A stretch of DNA of 64,000 nt from Bifidobacterium sp. (lineage in GTDB: Bacteria > Actinomycetota > Actinomycetes > Actinomycetales > Bifidobacteriaceae): positions 124,001 through 188,000 of the forward strand of contig JALCCT010000001.1 in the NCBI GenBank assembly GCA_022640915.1, given 5' to 3'. Shown one piece after another: positions 42,348 to 53,500 of the stretch. The position numbers and the translations under genes are program-made. A model generated the notes under the pieces. The model ran no database searches, was not told where the DNA came from, and saw nothing but the letters and a program-made list of their open reading frames with translations. How positions within the stretch are numbered: the stretch's first letter is position 1; each line of letters opens with the position of its first letter.

Positions 42348-42376
42348 ATTATAACGTCATATCGTCATAATGTCAT
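42348..42376 (-). promoter_or_regulatory. Promoter of the PTS operon with repeat-containing spacer
   Basis: Minus strand: ATGACA, 17 bases, perfect TATAAT. The spacer and -35 consist of 8-base units TATGACAT, TATGACGA, TATGACGT, followed by TATAATGA. A GntR-family dimer bound here would block RNA polymerase. About 155 bases precede the IIA start. Confidence 0.7.
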
Positions 42377-42632
42377 ATTCGGCAAGTTGTAGGTATGGAA
42401 GCCGTTGTTTCTCCCCACGGAATCTTGCCTGCCGCTATATTCGAAAACTTATAGCCAGGCTCACTTGGCCGCATAAACGTTTGTGTACGCTACGCCGACA
42501 CTGCCATACACAAGATATCGTTTCCGAGGCCTAAACGTGTCATCGCATACCGTAGGGAAAGGGGAGCGCGCAAAGGCGACGCATGCCTTACGGTTTATCG
42601 GCGGCTCGCTACCAAGTCGCCTAACGAATCGG
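42377..42632. other. Intergenic region upstream of the PTS promoter
   Basis: About 250 bases between the PTS promoter and the end of holB. The forward open frame that runs into holB from 42483 lacks a family match and is mostly antisense to holB. No gene was recognised. Confidence 0.4.
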
Positions 42633-43787
42633 CTACTTCGCTATCAACGCGCAGAACAAGGCTTCGAACACGAGCGTCGGGTTGCCATTGCCGGCAAGCC
42701 TGCGCCGCGCAGCGGCGATCTCCTCAAGACATTGCACCGCCTCGGCGCGGGTAAGATGGGCAGACAACTCGGTGATGGGCGTACGGTTCTCGAGGTTGAT
42801 AAGTCCGACAGCGTCCTCGGCGTTGTTCTGCAGTATAGCGACATCTCGGTAGATGCTGGCTACCGAGTTGAGTGCACGATCCAGTACATCGCGGCTACGG
42901 CGTGTAGCCTGACGCCTGAGCACGTCTTTTTTGCCGATGGCATTGAATGCCCCGCGCAGCTTCGCCGGGATACGATCCTTCTCCCCCAGCCCATTGATGC
43001 GACGGAACTGCGCCTCTCTCGCCTCAGCCTGGCGCTGCACATCTGCCTGCCCTTGAGTCTGCGCATTCTCGATCAGGTCAGCCGCTAGCAGCACGGCCTC
43101 AGAGGCACGTTGCAACCGCAGCACACCGACGACCAACTCGTCGCGATCAGCCATCACCTGATCGTTGTTGGCATACAACCGTGCCACGCCGATATGTCCC
43201 TCAGCTAACCGAGCAGCCCGCACCGCGACCTTGCGCTCGACACCATCCTGAGCAATCAGAAAATCCGCGACAGCCGAAGCAGACGGCACGGCGAGATTGA
43301 TGACCCGAGTGCGTGAGCGGATCGTTGGTAGCACATCCTGGGCGCTCGGAGCACACAACAGCCAGATGGTGTGCGGGCTAGGCTCCTCGATCTCTTTCAA
43401 GAGTACATTCGTCGTGCGCTCGAGCATGCGGTCGACATCTTCGATGATGATGATGCGCCAAGGCGCAGTGCTCGGTGTCTGCTCAGCGGTTTCGATGAGA
43501 CCGCGCACCTCGTCAATGCCGATCGTGACTTTGTCGGTCGCCAGCACCGTCACATCAGGATGCGTCCCAGCGAGCACCTGCGATGAGACTTTGGTAGGGT
43601 CTGCGTTCAAACCACGATCTGGGCTTTCCAAAGCCGCTGCGAACGCACGGGCGATATTCGAGCGGCCCGAGCCAGGTGGCCCGCAGATAAGCCACGACTG
43701 GGCCATGGCCTTCATATCTCCGGCGGCAATAGCAGCAAGCTGGTCGACAACGCGCTGCTGGCCCACAATCGAGCTCCATACGCTCAT
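42633..43787 (-). CDS. holB: DNA polymerase III subunit delta'
   Basis: A 384-residue clamp-loader subunit. It begins [17 protein letters not shown] and has [18 protein letters not shown] (altered Walker A with Arg for Lys, usual for actinobacterial delta'), [47 protein letters not shown] and [10 protein letters not shown] (sensor 1 with SRC-like position lacking the finger). The four-Cys zinc module normally just after Walker A is absent: residues 54-71 read [18 protein letters not shown] without Cys. Starts at ATG 43787, overlapping tmk by four bases (ATGA). Confidence 0.93.
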   Translation of the reverse strand: MSVWSSIVGQQRVVDQLAAIAAGDMKAMAQSWLICGPPGSGRSNIARAFAAALESPDRGLNADPTKVSSQVLAGTHPDVTVLATDKVTIGIDEVRGLIETAEQTPSTAPWRIIIIEDVDRMLERTTNVLLKEIEEPSPHTIWLLCAPSAQDVLPTIRSRTRVINLAVPSASAVADFLIAQDGVERKVAVRAARLAEGHIGVARLYANNDQVMADRDELVVGVLRLQRASEAVLLAADLIENAQTQGQADVQRQAEAREAQFRRINGLGEKDRIPAKLRGAFNAIGKKDVLRRQATRRSRDVLDRALNSVASIYRDVAILQNNAEDAVGLINLENRTPITELSAHLTRAEAVQCLEEIAAARRRLAGNGNPTLVFEALFCALIAK

Positions 43788-44542
43788 CGCGGGCCTCCTT
43801 GCGATCCTCCAAAAGACGTGCCTGCAGCCAGCAGCGCATCGAAATCGGCCCTGATCGTTTCCCAGACCTCCTCGGCTGACCGCGTGGCGTCGATGACCCT
43901 GAAGCGTTGCGGCTCTTTACACGCCAAATCAAGGAAGGCCTGCCTCGTACGACGCTGGAACTCTATGCCCACCGCCTCCATCCGGTCCTCGCTGTGGGTG
44001 AGCCTGTGGTGTGAAAGGCCCGGATCCATATCCAGCAAATACGTGCGTGCAGGCAACAGCGAATCGCTCGCCCACATGCTGAGCCGACGCACGACTTCGG
44101 TCGTCAGCTCACGGCCGCCAGCCTGATATGCCAATGACGAATCCAGGTACCGATCGCTGATGACGATATCGCCGCGCTGCAAAGCCGGGCGGATTATCTG
44201 TGCAACGTGCTGCGCCCGGTCGGCGGCGAAGAGCAGCGCCTCTGCGCGTACGGAGATGCCGCCTCCGCTGCCATTCGCAGGATCACGGCCGGTAGTGTCT
44301 TCGAGGTTGCCATCGCTACTCTCCAAGCCAGCGACCGAGCCAGCATGTCGTGCGGTTGAGCCGTGCTGCACTACCCCATGCAGCAGCAACTGGCGAATTG
44401 CCAGTCCTAGTGCAGTACCACCCGGTTCGCGGGTGACGCTAACCGTGAGCCCTAAGGTTTCGGCGTATTGGCGCAGCCGAGCCACCTGCGTGCTTTTGCC
44501 CGCACCATCAACACCCTCGAAGGAGATAAACAGCCCCGCCAT
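43784..44542 (-). CDS. tmk: Thymidylate kinase
   Basis: A 252-residue dTMP kinase. P-loop [17 protein letters not shown] (about 8-23), [21 protein letters not shown], the lid-side [42 protein letters not shown] (DRY/F motif) and [14 protein letters not shown]. It is about 35 residues longer than typical Tmk because of a Gly/Ser/Asp-rich insertion near residues 57-92, between the REPGGT helix and RAEALLFA. Starts at ATG 44542, one base into the topA stop (TAATG). Middle gene of topA-tmk-holB. Confidence 0.95.
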   Translation of the reverse strand: MAGLFISFEGVDGAGKSTQVARLRQYAETLGLTVSVTREPGGTALGLAIRQLLLHGVVQHGSTARHAGSVAGLESSDGNLEDTTGRDPANGSGGGISVRAEALLFAADRAQHVAQIIRPALQRGDIVISDRYLDSSLAYQAGGRELTTEVVRRLSMWASDSLLPARTYLLDMDPGLSHHRLTHSEDRMEAVGIEFQRRTRQAFLDLACKEPQRFRVIDATRSAEEVWETIRADFDALLAAGTSFGGSQGGPR

Positions 44543-47500
44543 TACTTAGCCTTGGCCGCAGCACTCCTGCGGGTGGCGGCACCGCCCTTGGCAGATCCGG
44601 TTTTCGCTGTGCTACCTGCAGCCGCGGGCTGTATTGCAGCGACCTTCTTCGTCACAGCCGACTTTGCTGCCGCCTTCGACTTCGTCGACGATTTTGACTT
44701 TGCTGCCGTCTTCGACTTTGTCGATGCCTTCGACTTTGCCGTCGCCTTCGATTTCGCCGTCGTCGTTCGGCGTCCACGGCGCTTGACTGGCCCGGCAGCG
44801 CGCTTCTCGGCAAGCAAGAGCAGCGCCTGTTCCACTTCGATTGACTCGGGTGTGTACTGCTTGGGCAATGTTCGGTTCGTCTCGCCGTCAGTGATGTAAG
44901 CCCCGTAGAACCCATCTTTAATCGTCACGTTCTTGCCGGTCTCGGGATCTGTTCCCAGCTCGCGCAACGGCGGCTTAGCCGCGGCCCTGCCACGTCCGCG
45001 GCCATATTTGGGCTGCGCGAACAGGGCTTTGGCTTGGGCGAGATCCACGGTGAAAATCTCGTCTTCGCTGCCCAGCGAACGCGTTTCGCTTTTGCCGTCC
45101 GCGTTGATTTTAGTTAGATACGGGCCGTAGCGCCCGTTATTCGCGGTCACTGTCGCTTGCGAGACTTCGCCGGTCTCAGCATTGGTCTCTTCGATCGCGC
45201 CGACTTCGCGCGGCAAGCTAAGCAGTTTTAGCGCATCATCGAGGCCCAGCGTGTCCGGGCTCATCGATTTGAACAGTGAAGCCATCTTAGGCCGGGCAGA
45301 CGCCTGAGCCGCCTTCTTCACGGTCTTTTTCGCACTAGAATCCACAGCACCTGCAGCCTTGACCTCGTCAGAGACGGCAGCCTCGACGTCGGGCGCGACC
45401 AGAGCCACATACGGCCCGAAGCGCCCATTGCGCACTTCGACGGTGCCGCCGGTCACCGGATCCTTGCCGAGCTCGCGAGGACCGGACGAGTTGTGCTCGA
45501 TCAACTCGCGGCCAGCTTCGATGGTCAGCTCATCAGGTGCCATGGTATCGGGCAGCGAGGCGCGCTTGGGGTTGCCGTCATCGTCGGTGTGATTCATATC
45601 TTCGAGATATGGCCCGTAGCGCCCCACACGCACATGCAGCCCATCGCCAATATCGATGGTGTTAATAGCCCGCGCGTCGATTTCGCCCAGCTGCGCGACC
45701 TGCTGCTGCAAGCCCTCGTGAGCTTCAGCCGCGCTCTTCGCCGAGCCTTCGCCGGAGCCGAAGTAGAACCTGGTCAGCCATGCCCTGCCGGTTTCCTTGC
45801 CATGCGCAATTTGATCGAGCCCATTCTCCATGTCGGCGGTGAACTCGTAATCGACGTATTGCGGGAACTTCGTCTCGAGCAGTTTCGTGACTGCGAAAGC
45901 CAGCCAGGAGGGGATCAGCGCCCTGCCACGCTCATAGATATAGCCGCGCTCGATAATCGTCGAAATGATGCTCGCATAGGTCGACGGCCGCCCGATCTCC
46001 TTGGCCTCAAGGGTCTTGACCAACGATGCCTCGGTATAGCGGGCCGGCGGCTGGGTCTCGTGCCCATCCGCGGTCACTTGCGAGGCGTGCAGTTCGTCGC
46101 CGACCTGCATCGGCGGCAAAGACTCGTTCTCATCAGCTGATGCACGCGCATTCTCGCCTGCATCCTGTGATGCCTTCTTCGCCTCGGCAGTGCGCGCCGA
46201 CTGCGATGTACTACCACCAACGCCGAAGCGCCCCGATATCGCTCTAAGGAACCCGGGGAATTCGATCACCGTGCCGGATGCCTGGAATATCGCCTCGCCT
46301 TGCTTATCCGTAGGCGCAGAGAACCTGACGGTGGCGGTCGAGCCGGTGGCGTCGGCCATCTGGGAAGCCAGCGTGCGCTGCCAGATCAGCGTGTAGAGCC
46401 TGAGCTGATCCGAAGGCACTTTGCCGGTCAGCTCATTGGGATCGCGGAAATGCGAGCCAGCGGGCCTGATGCATTCATGTGCCTCCTGCGCGCCTGCGGT
46501 CTTCGTGGTGTATTGCTTGGGCTTGTCGGCTAAATACGACGCGCCGAAGTGATATTCGGCCGCATCGCGGGCGGCGGAAATCGCTTCCTGTGACAAGGTC
46601 ACCGAATCGGTACGCATATACGTGATATAGCCGTTCTCGTACAGCCCTTGCGCGGCGCGCATGGTCTGGCGCGAGCTCATCGACAGCCGGTTGCCGGCCG
46701 TCTGCTGCAGCGTCGAAGTGGTGAATGGCGGCATCGGGCGACGACGGTAAGGCCTCGACTCGTTCGACACCACGGTGAATACAGCATTCTGCAGCGTTGT
46801 CGCGAGCGCTACCGCACCGGCTTCGTCCAGCTGACAGACATTGTCGTTACACCCGGCCGGTGTGAGCCTGCCATCGTCGCCAAAATCCTTCGAGACGACC
46901 ATACGTCTGCCGTTCAGTGACACGAGGCGGGACGCGAAGTCAACATGGTCTCCCTGAGCCCCCGGCGCCTCCAGTATTGCCGCAACATCCCAATATGCAG
47001 CATGCACGAACGACATGCGCTCACGTTCACGCTCAACGATTAGCCGTGTGGCCACAGACTGCACACGCCCTGCGGACAGCCCCGGACCGACCTTGCGCCA
47101 GAGCACCGGGGAAAGCTCATAGCCGTAGAGCCGGTCGAGCACGCGGCGCGTCTCTTGCGCGTCGACCATGTGATCGTCCACGTCACGCGTCTCAAGCAGC
47201 GAAGCCTGGATGGCCTCCGGCGTGATCTCATGGAAGACCATGCGCTTGACTGGAACTTTGGGCTTGAGCGTCTGCACGAGATGCCATGCGATGGCCTCGC
47301 CCTCGCGATCCTCATCGGTTGCGAGGTAGAGTTCGTCAGCGCCCTTGAGCGCGGCGCGCAGGTCGGAGACGGTTTTCTTCTTGTCAGCGCCGACGATGTA
47401 ATACGGCGCGAATCCGTCGTCCACATCGACGCCGAACTTGCCGAACTTGGCCTTCTGTGCGGCAGGAACTTGACTGGGCTGGGCGAGATCGCGGATATGC

Positions 47501-47601
47501 CCCACCGATGCCATCACGGTATAGCCTTTGCCCAGATACCCGCCAATTTTCTTGGCCTTGGTCGGGGATTCGACGATAACGAGCTTGGTACCGTTTGCCA
47601 T
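44542..47601 (-). CDS. topA: DNA topoisomerase I
   Basis: A 1,019-residue type IA topoisomerase relaxing negative supercoils. Toprim at the N-terminus: [34 protein letters not shown] (DxD metal site). The cleavage domain holds the active Tyr in [15 protein letters not shown]. Further motifs are [12 protein letters not shown] and [20 protein letters not shown]. The C-terminal part has repeated actinobacterial domains ([38 protein letters not shown]) instead of zinc fingers. It ends in a long Lys/Ala/Ser-rich basic tail made of KSK repeats. Starts at ATG 47601, after AAGGAGGGGCA. Confidence 0.97.
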   Translation of the reverse strand: MANGTKLVIVESPTKAKKIGGYLGKGYTVMASVGHIRDLAQPSQVPAAQKAKFGKFGVDVDDGFAPYYIVGADKKKTVSDLRAALKGADELYLATDEDREGEAIAWHLVQTLKPKVPVKRMVFHEITPEAIQASLLETRDVDDHMVDAQETRRVLDRLYGYELSPVLWRKVGPGLSAGRVQSVATRLIVERERERMSFVHAAYWDVAAILEAPGAQGDHVDFASRLVSLNGRRMVVSKDFGDDGRLTPAGCNDNVCQLDEAGAVALATTLQNAVFTVVSNESRPYRRRPMPPFTTSTLQQTAGNRLSMSSRQTMRAAQGLYENGYITYMRTDSVTLSQEAISAARDAAEYHFGASYLADKPKQYTTKTAGAQEAHECIRPAGSHFRDPNELTGKVPSDQLRLYTLIWQRTLASQMADATGSTATVRFSAPTDKQGEAIFQASGTVIEFPGFLRAISGRFGVGGSTSQSARTAEAKKASQDAGENARASADENESLPPMQVGDELHASQVTADGHETQPPARYTEASLVKTLEAKEIGRPSTYASIISTIIERGYIYERGRALIPSWLAFAVTKLLETKFPQYVDYEFTADMENGLDQIAHGKETGRAWLTRFYFGSGEGSAKSAAEAHEGLQQQVAQLGEIDARAINTIDIGDGLHVRVGRYGPYLEDMNHTDDDGNPKRASLPDTMAPDELTIEAGRELIEHNSSGPRELGKDPVTGGTVEVRNGRFGPYVALVAPDVEAAVSDEVKAAGAVDSSAKKTVKKAAQASARPKMASLFKSMSPDTLGLDDALKLLSLPREVGAIEETNAETGEVSQATVTANNGRYGPYLTKINADGKSETRSLGSEDEIFTVDLAQAKALFAQPKYGRGRGRAAAKPPLRELGTDPETGKNVTIKDGFYGAYITDGETNRTLPKQYTPESIEVEQALLLLAEKRAAGPVKRRGRRTTTAKSKATAKSKASTKSKTAAKSKSSTKSKAAAKSAVTKKVAAIQPAAAGSTAKTGSAKGGAATRRSAAAKAK

Positions 47602-47708
47602 TGCCCCTCCTTCTTATGTCATACGGAACGCCATCATACGCATGCGGTATGTCGAAGAGCCAAATCCGGTGTGTGCCGCCCCGGCTCCTTAGCGACTGTT
47701 GTGGCCGG

Positions 47709-49103
47709 TTATCGCCCTGATGTCGCAGGCTCGGGAGGCACAGGCGGCGCACCTACAAGACCGAATTTCGAAAGCGGAGAGGCAGTCAGCTGGCGCATGG
47801 CGAGCGCCAGACCGAACACCAGGGCGCTGGCTGCGGCAATAAGCACGATAGCGGAAGCAATAGCCCCGTCGTGGATCCAGCGTTCACTCAGCGCCAGTCC
47901 AGGCTCGATTTGCCAGATGATGTAGCCAGCATACAGGCCGCCGAGCACGCCGAGCGTGATCATGACGCTGGCAACAATCTGCACGCCGGGCGATGAGGCC
48001 CGCCTGCCCGGAGCATCCATGCCCGAGGCGCGTGTGAACGCGAGCGCCAGTAGGCTCGCTGCGCCAATGAGCAAGATGGCCATGACGACGTCAGTGGGGC
48101 GATGCCAGCCACCCACTATCACCGACATGCCAATCAGCACTGCATAGACGCCGCCCAGCACCGCAGCGCACGCACGCCAGGCGCGGCCGACTGCAATGAG
48201 CAGCACCATGCCTGCGGCTGCGGCCAGCAACGTGTGCCCTGAGGGAGCCGAGTTCTTCTGGCTGGACACGATATTGACGATGAATGGTCGCGGCAGAATA
48301 TCTTTGAGATAATGCTCGACCCAAACCAGTGCACCGATTCCAGCCATCTGCCCAAGCAGCCACCAGCGGCGGCGCAAGGCGGCCACCAGCGCCGCAACGG
48401 CGATTGTAACGATGCTGAGAGCAATCACAAGCTTCGAGTTGGTGAAGACATCGGTCACCGGTCGCAACCAGCCGGCGATGGCGCCTCCCAAGCCGGTGTA
48501 TACGGCCTCGTCGTAATTCTGGCCGTTCATCGTGCGTACGCCCAGCCACCATGCGCCCGCCGCAAGAAGCGCGAATAACAACGCGAACAATGCACACAGG
48601 ATGCGACTAGAGATCCTCGGCCGCACAGCCAACGGGTCAAGACGGGCCAGACCGCGTTCAAGATCGTCGTCAACGGCATCGTCACCAGCGCCATCAGAAA
48701 CCCGTCCGAAATCGCCTTGTACCACGGCACCGGCGTTGCTGGACAAGCTGCCCGGCTGCGTGCTGAAACCGGCCAATCCAGCCAAATCATTGTCTTGCGA
48801 TTCATGGTGGCCGCTTTGCGATTGCACGGGGTACGAAGACCGCTGATACGCTGCGGCAGAAGACTCGGGCAGCGGCGTGAATACCGGCAGCGCAGGAAGC
48901 GACGAACCCTGATTCGACGCTGCAGCGCCCTGCGCAGCGGCGTCTTCTATGCCTGCATGGTCTACAGCCGCGCTACCTGCATGCGCGTTATCCACACCTG
49001 CGTTATCCACACCTGTGTTATTCGCAGCCATATCATTCGTTGCGCCTGTGGCGTCGCCCGCTGTGACGTCATTCTCAGATTCGGGTTCGCTTTCCTCGCT
49101 CAT
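47709..49103 (-). CDS. PAP2-superfamily membrane phosphatase
   Basis: A 464-residue protein. A 160-residue N-terminus of low complexity (repeats such as NTGVDNAGVDNAHAG) and an acidic segment precede six membrane helices. The PAP2 motifs are KDILPRPF (K-x6-RP), SSQKNSAPSGHTLLAAAA (PSGH) and GGWHRPTDVVMAILL (R-x5-H as HRPTD). It likely dephosphorylates a lipid such as undecaprenyl pyrophosphate or phosphatidic/PGP substrates. The N-terminal DNA carries short near-repeats (GTTATCCACACCTG). Starts at ATG 49103. It lies next to topA without tight coupling, with the SRP RNA upstream. Confidence 0.9.
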   Translation of the reverse strand: MSEESEPESENDVTAGDATGATNDMAANNTGVDNAGVDNAHAGSAAVDHAGIEDAAAQGAAASNQGSSLPALPVFTPLPESSAAAYQRSSYPVQSQSGHHESQDNDLAGLAGFSTQPGSLSSNAGAVVQGDFGRVSDGAGDDAVDDDLERGLARLDPLAVRPRISSRILCALFALLFALLAAGAWWLGVRTMNGQNYDEAVYTGLGGAIAGWLRPVTDVFTNSKLVIALSIVTIAVAALVAALRRRWWLLGQMAGIGALVWVEHYLKDILPRPFIVNIVSSQKNSAPSGHTLLAAAAGMVLLIAVGRAWRACAAVLGGVYAVLIGMSVIVGGWHRPTDVVMAILLIGAASLLALAFTRASGMDAPGRRASSPGVQIVASVMITLGVLGGLYAGYIIWQIEPGLALSERWIHDGAIASAIVLIAAASALVFGLALAMRQLTASPLSKFGLVGAPPVPPEPATSGR

Positions 49104-49206
49104 AATTCACGACTCTACGGCCAAGCCTGCGACAGCGCACGCCCAAAAAACACAGTTGCGGCAAAACATGCACATCTGGCATCATCTAGCACACCCTATG
49201 ATAACG

Positions 49207-49292
49207 AAAACCCCCACGCACCCGTCAGAGGCCACTTACCCTTGCTGCATTCCTGCCCTGGGGGAGTTGGGTGACATAGCGCCGCGTGGAGG
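49207..49292 (-). ncRNA. ffs: Signal recognition particle RNA (4.5S type)
   Basis: On the minus strand CCTCCACGC (49284-49292) pairs with GCGTGGGGG (49211-49219), followed by TTTT. Between them lie GTCACCCAACTCCCCCAGGG, then CAGGAATGCAGCAAGGG. This last element is the conserved SRP domain IV: tetraloop GGAA on a GCA/TGC stem with the AGCA internal loop. Length of about 82-86 nt matches the small bacterial SRP RNA. Exact ends are approximate. Confidence 0.88.
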
Positions 49293-49628
49293 CGTTCACC
49301 AGTGTACACCACCTCGCGCCCCGACCTCGCGAAAGCAGCCGCAGGCGTGGCGACGCTTATGGTATGGAAGGGCATCATTGCTCCACAGCCATCGCCTATG
49401 AAGTCACATCGGGAACCAACCGCAGCGGCCTATATGTGTGTACGCGCTGCCACGTGGCGTTCTGCCCAGTTTCATAAGCTGCCTATGCCGGTTTGCTGGC
49501 GAAGCATCGGGTGAGCCGATGAATACCTGCACCAGCACGGCGGTCACGGACTTGCGTTATCGTAAGTTACGGTTGCGTAGGTTAGCTGGGCGATGGCCGC
49601 CCGCTCGATCCATATTGAGGTGATGACT
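49293..49628. other. Intergenic region between SRP RNA and hemolysin III gene
   Basis: About 330 bases. Open frames here have no ribosome-binding site and no family features. It should hold the SRP RNA promoter and that of the forward gene; I could not define either confidently. Confidence 0.4.
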
Positions 49629-50399
49629 ATGAGCACAGCGCTTTCGCAGGGTTCACACTCGACGGGCCACCCACAGAAAAGACAGACGTCTCAGGACTCG
49701 CAAGCGCTGCGATCCGCGCGGAAGTTCGCCTCCCGGCGTGTCTCGGTCGATGCTTTCGGCATCCGCAAACCGCGGCTTCGCGGATGGATGCATCTGGTGA
49801 TGTTCCCGCTGTGCATCGCCGCTTCAGTCGTGCTGATCTGCGTCGCCCCGAATGGCTGGGTAAAGGCCTCGTGCGCGATATATGGCGCTTCTGCCATGTT
49901 GCTTTTCGCCAACAGCGCGCTGCTGCATGTCGTGCCATGGACAAGCGTACGCGTAACGAAAATCCTGTGCGCGATCGACTATTCGAACATCTTCCTCATC
50001 ATCGCGGGCACCAACACGCCGATCCTCTTCGCATTGCCAGAATCGATACGCTGGCCGTATCTTTCAGTCATCTGGGTTACAGCGATTATCGGCACGCTCG
50101 CGCATATCATCTGGCTGCGCGCCCCCGGCTGGGTATTCACCATCGTTTACGTCATCCTCGGACTCGCGCCGGTCACGCTGATCCCCCAGCTGTGGTCGGC
50201 CCCGGCAGCAGGTGCCGACCCTACGATTTTGATCGGTGCTGGCGGCGCCGCATACATCGCGGGTGCGGTCTGCTTCGCAATCCACAAGCCCAACCCAATT
50301 CCCGGCTGGTTCGAATACCACGAGGTCTTCCATCTCGGCACCGTCGTCGGTTACATCTGCCACGTTGTCGCCATCTATCTGGTGGTATGCGCGCTATGA
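49629..50399 (+). CDS. Hemolysin III family membrane protein (PAQR/YqfA type)
   Basis: A 256-residue seven-helix membrane protein. It has IRKPRLRGWMHLVMFPL (first conserved H), FANSALLHVVPW (S-x3-H), LCAIDYSNIFLIIAGTNTP (conserved D) and GWFEYHEVFHLGTVVGYICHVVAI (HE-x2-H), the metal-binding set of the PAQR/hemolysin III superfamily. A polar N-terminal tail of about 45 residues precedes helix 1. I use ATG 49629, eight bases after TTGAGGTG; ATG 49623 is too close to that site. The function in bacteria is uncertain, perhaps membrane lipid homeostasis. Confidence 0.92.
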   Translation: MSTALSQGSHSTGHPQKRQTSQDSQALRSARKFASRRVSVDAFGIRKPRLRGWMHLVMFPLCIAASVVLICVAPNGWVKASCAIYGASAMLLFANSALLHVVPWTSVRVTKILCAIDYSNIFLIIAGTNTPILFALPESIRWPYLSVIWVTAIIGTLAHIIWLRAPGWVFTIVYVILGLAPVTLIPQLWSAPAAGADPTILIGAGGAAYIAGAVCFAIHKPNPIPGWFEYHEVFHLGTVVGYICHVVAIYLVVCAL

Positions 50400-50480
50400 G
50401 TGCGGCTGCATCTCCCTGCATTCTCATCGTACGAACACAACCAGTTGTGCGAGCGACAACAAGGAACGGATAACGCGGCA

Positions 50481-50523
50481 CGCTAGTGGCCCCGAACTCA
50501 TAACGAGTCCGGGGCCACTAGCG
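50481..50523. terminator. Bidirectional terminator between convergent genes
   Basis: CGCTAGTGGCCCCG and its perfect complement form a 14-bp stem with a 15-nt loop, located between the forward hemolysin III gene and the reverse subtilase gene. Confidence 0.85.
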
Positions 50524-50581
50524 GTGCAATCACAAATCCAAGCGTCTCGACGAAACACCATCAGGCCGAAACGCCCAGCAG

Positions 50582-53500
50582 TCACCCTGCCATGTGATTG
50601 GCTTCGTTTGCACGGCGACGCACCAGCAGCACCGCCGAACCAAGTGCAAGCGATATGATCGCGAGCACGGTCATCACGGAGATCGCCGCGCCAGTAACGC
50701 TCAGCTCATTGCTCTTGCTGGGAGCAGCCGGCACTGATGTGCCGACGTCAGACTTGCCGGAGCCCGCGCCAGGCTTGCTCGCGTTGCCGTGCGCACCGCC
50801 GTTGCCGGAGTTCCCGTTATCGGAGCCACCACCTTTTTCGGCCTGCTTGACCAGTGCAGCCTGTGCATCAGTCAACGCCTGAGCAGCAGTATTCACCTGC
50901 TCCTGAGTCGCAGCAGGATCAGCAAGCACCTCCTTGGCAGACCCAAACGCCTTGGCAAACGCCGCCCACGAATCCTTCGTATAATCAGACTCCCTCGGAG
51001 CAGCAGCAGCATCCACAGCAGACTGCAACTTGGTCTTATCCACGAGGCTGTCGATATCGAGGATCAGCGGATCGCCGTCCTTGTCGGGGATAGCGCCGAG
51101 GGTATGCAGCGTCAGGGTCTGCACCTTGCCCGTGTCCACGTCGGCTTTGGAATCGACCGCAATCGCAGCACCTTGGTTATCGGCGAAGTAGCTTATGCCG
51201 CCCTTGTCGGCCTTGGTATCGTCCTTGGCTCCAAACCAGAGCGAGGGCTTGTATGCGTCCAAGCCCACGGTTCCCTCGATCTTGGGGAGACCGTTATCAT
51301 CAAGGGTTGCCCGATTAAGACCGACCGAATCCACGATGTGGTTGAACGGCGCGTCCTCGGCATACACCGATTCGGTTTGCACACCGAAGGCGATCGGAGC
51401 AGTCTTGCTGTCTTTGGTGAGGCCAAGGGAGGCGAGGCTAACGCTGAGCACCAGCTGGTTGGAATCGGAGATGAAGGAGTCGTCGATCGGTTCTGCATCG
51501 ACGAGCTTCTGGCTTGGATCGTTAAGGTCGAATACCTCAACCCACGCGGTGTCGTATTGCGTTTGGCCGATCTTGGTGTAAAGCGTAGCGAAGTAATCCG
51601 CGACACCGTCACCGTTGGTGTCGATGAGGACATCAGGAATGAAGGTGTTGCCTAGATGGCTCCAGGTCTTGTTGGTTACGATACCGAAGTTCACGAAACC
51701 CTGAGACGGATCGCTCAGCTGTGGCGCAGTCGTGGAATACCCCACTGCCCGGATGTCTCCGGACGCCAAGCTACGCACAGCCTCCGTATTGGGATCGGCC
51801 GACACACCATAGCCGTCAACTGGCGACTGCGCGGCAAGCACCATCGGCACCGCCTGAGAATCATAGGCCTGCTCGTCTTTGCCCTGAGTGAAACCATGGC
51901 CTGCGATATTCAATGTGCGCGACCCGTCGGCGGCAAGATTGTAGGATGCATTGGTTTCAGAAACTGGGCGCGGGGCGCAGGAGACTGCCACACGCAAGTT
52001 GAAGGCATTCTCCGTGTTGTCTGCCGGAGTCAGTTTCACAATGCCGGAGGCGTCGGTGACATAGCTCGTGGACATGTCCTCGACAGCATCGGCCTGCGTC
52101 GCATCACGTGTGCGGCGCAGTGCGGACTGGTCGGGAATGCCCAGCGTCACGTCGAAGGCAGCGCTGGAGTGCGGCTGGACCGTGATTGATCCAGTGTTCA
52201 CCGTGTAGTTCACACCTGGCGTCGCGGTGCGAGGATCGTAGGAGACCGCGTATGTGCGGGCCTGATCGGTCGTGTTGGTCACGGTGAAGGTCTTGGTGGC
52301 CTTGTAGCCGCCCTTCGGCACCTGAACGACGCCAAACTGGCCGGTCACCGCAATCGAATCATCAGAAGAGACCTGCACACCGTTCTTGACAGCGGCAAGA
52401 GCATCAATACGTCCGGTGCCCACGCGCAGCGGACCGTATGCCTTCGAGCGATCAGTAGTCAACACGTCGTGATCGGCGGTGTTGATGAGCTGCTGCTTGA
52501 CCTGGTACGCGTTCCAGTCGGGGTGGGCGGAGCGGACCAAGGCGACGACGCCCGCGGTGAGAGGGGTGGCCATCGAAGTGCCACTCATGATCTCGTAAGC
52601 GCTTCCTGTGCCTGCAGAGGCCGAGACGATGCCGACGCCGGGGGCTGCCACGTCGGGCTTGACCGTGCCGTCATACGAACCGTGGATACCGCGCGAAGTG
52701 AAGGACGCAACAGTGTCCGCGCTTTCAGCTGAGTAATCCGCATCAAGGCTCAGCTTATAGCCGGCCGATAGTTCCAGAGACAGCGTGCCGTCGTCAATGG
52801 CCTTCTGCAAGTCCTTGTTGTCGGCGGCGTTCTTGCCCAGCTGGAAGCCAGGGATAGTCGTGCTGCCGGCAATGCCCGCCTCCGGAATGTTGTGCGAAGA
52901 GCCGAAAACGATGCCGATGGCACCAGCTGCCTGAGCAGTGTCGAAGCGGGCACCCGAGCCGCAGGCTCTGGTCGCATCGTTGTCGTCCCAATAGACATAG
53001 GCGAGATTGCCCTTGACCGCAGCTGCCTCATCATCGGAATATGGGGAACACCCGTCAAGATTCGGCGTTTTCCCGTCAGCAGCTACGCCGGTGACACGCA
53101 CGACTTTGCCGGTCACGTCGAAGTTCCCCGTGTAATTGATCGAATACTGTCCGGCGAGCATCTGGCCTTTGAGCGAGTCCGGGCCGTCGCTCACCTTGAC
53201 CGCGTCCTGCAACGCCTTGCCACTCTGGCTGGCCGCGACGGTCAGCGCACTATGTGCGGTGCCGGGGGCGCCCATGATGTCAGTGATATCGCCGTCGTTG
53301 CCAGCGGCGATGACGGAAAGAACGCCGTCCTTGGCCAGCGCATCGACCTGCACATTCTCAGGGTCGTCGCTCTGCCCGAAGGAACCCCCAAGCGACATCG
53401 ATACGACGCTGATCTTGTCGGCAGCGGCGGCGTTGAGATTATGATGTGCGACCCAATCCAGGGCTTCGCCCACGAGAGTGGTTTGGCCGCCCGCGTCGCC

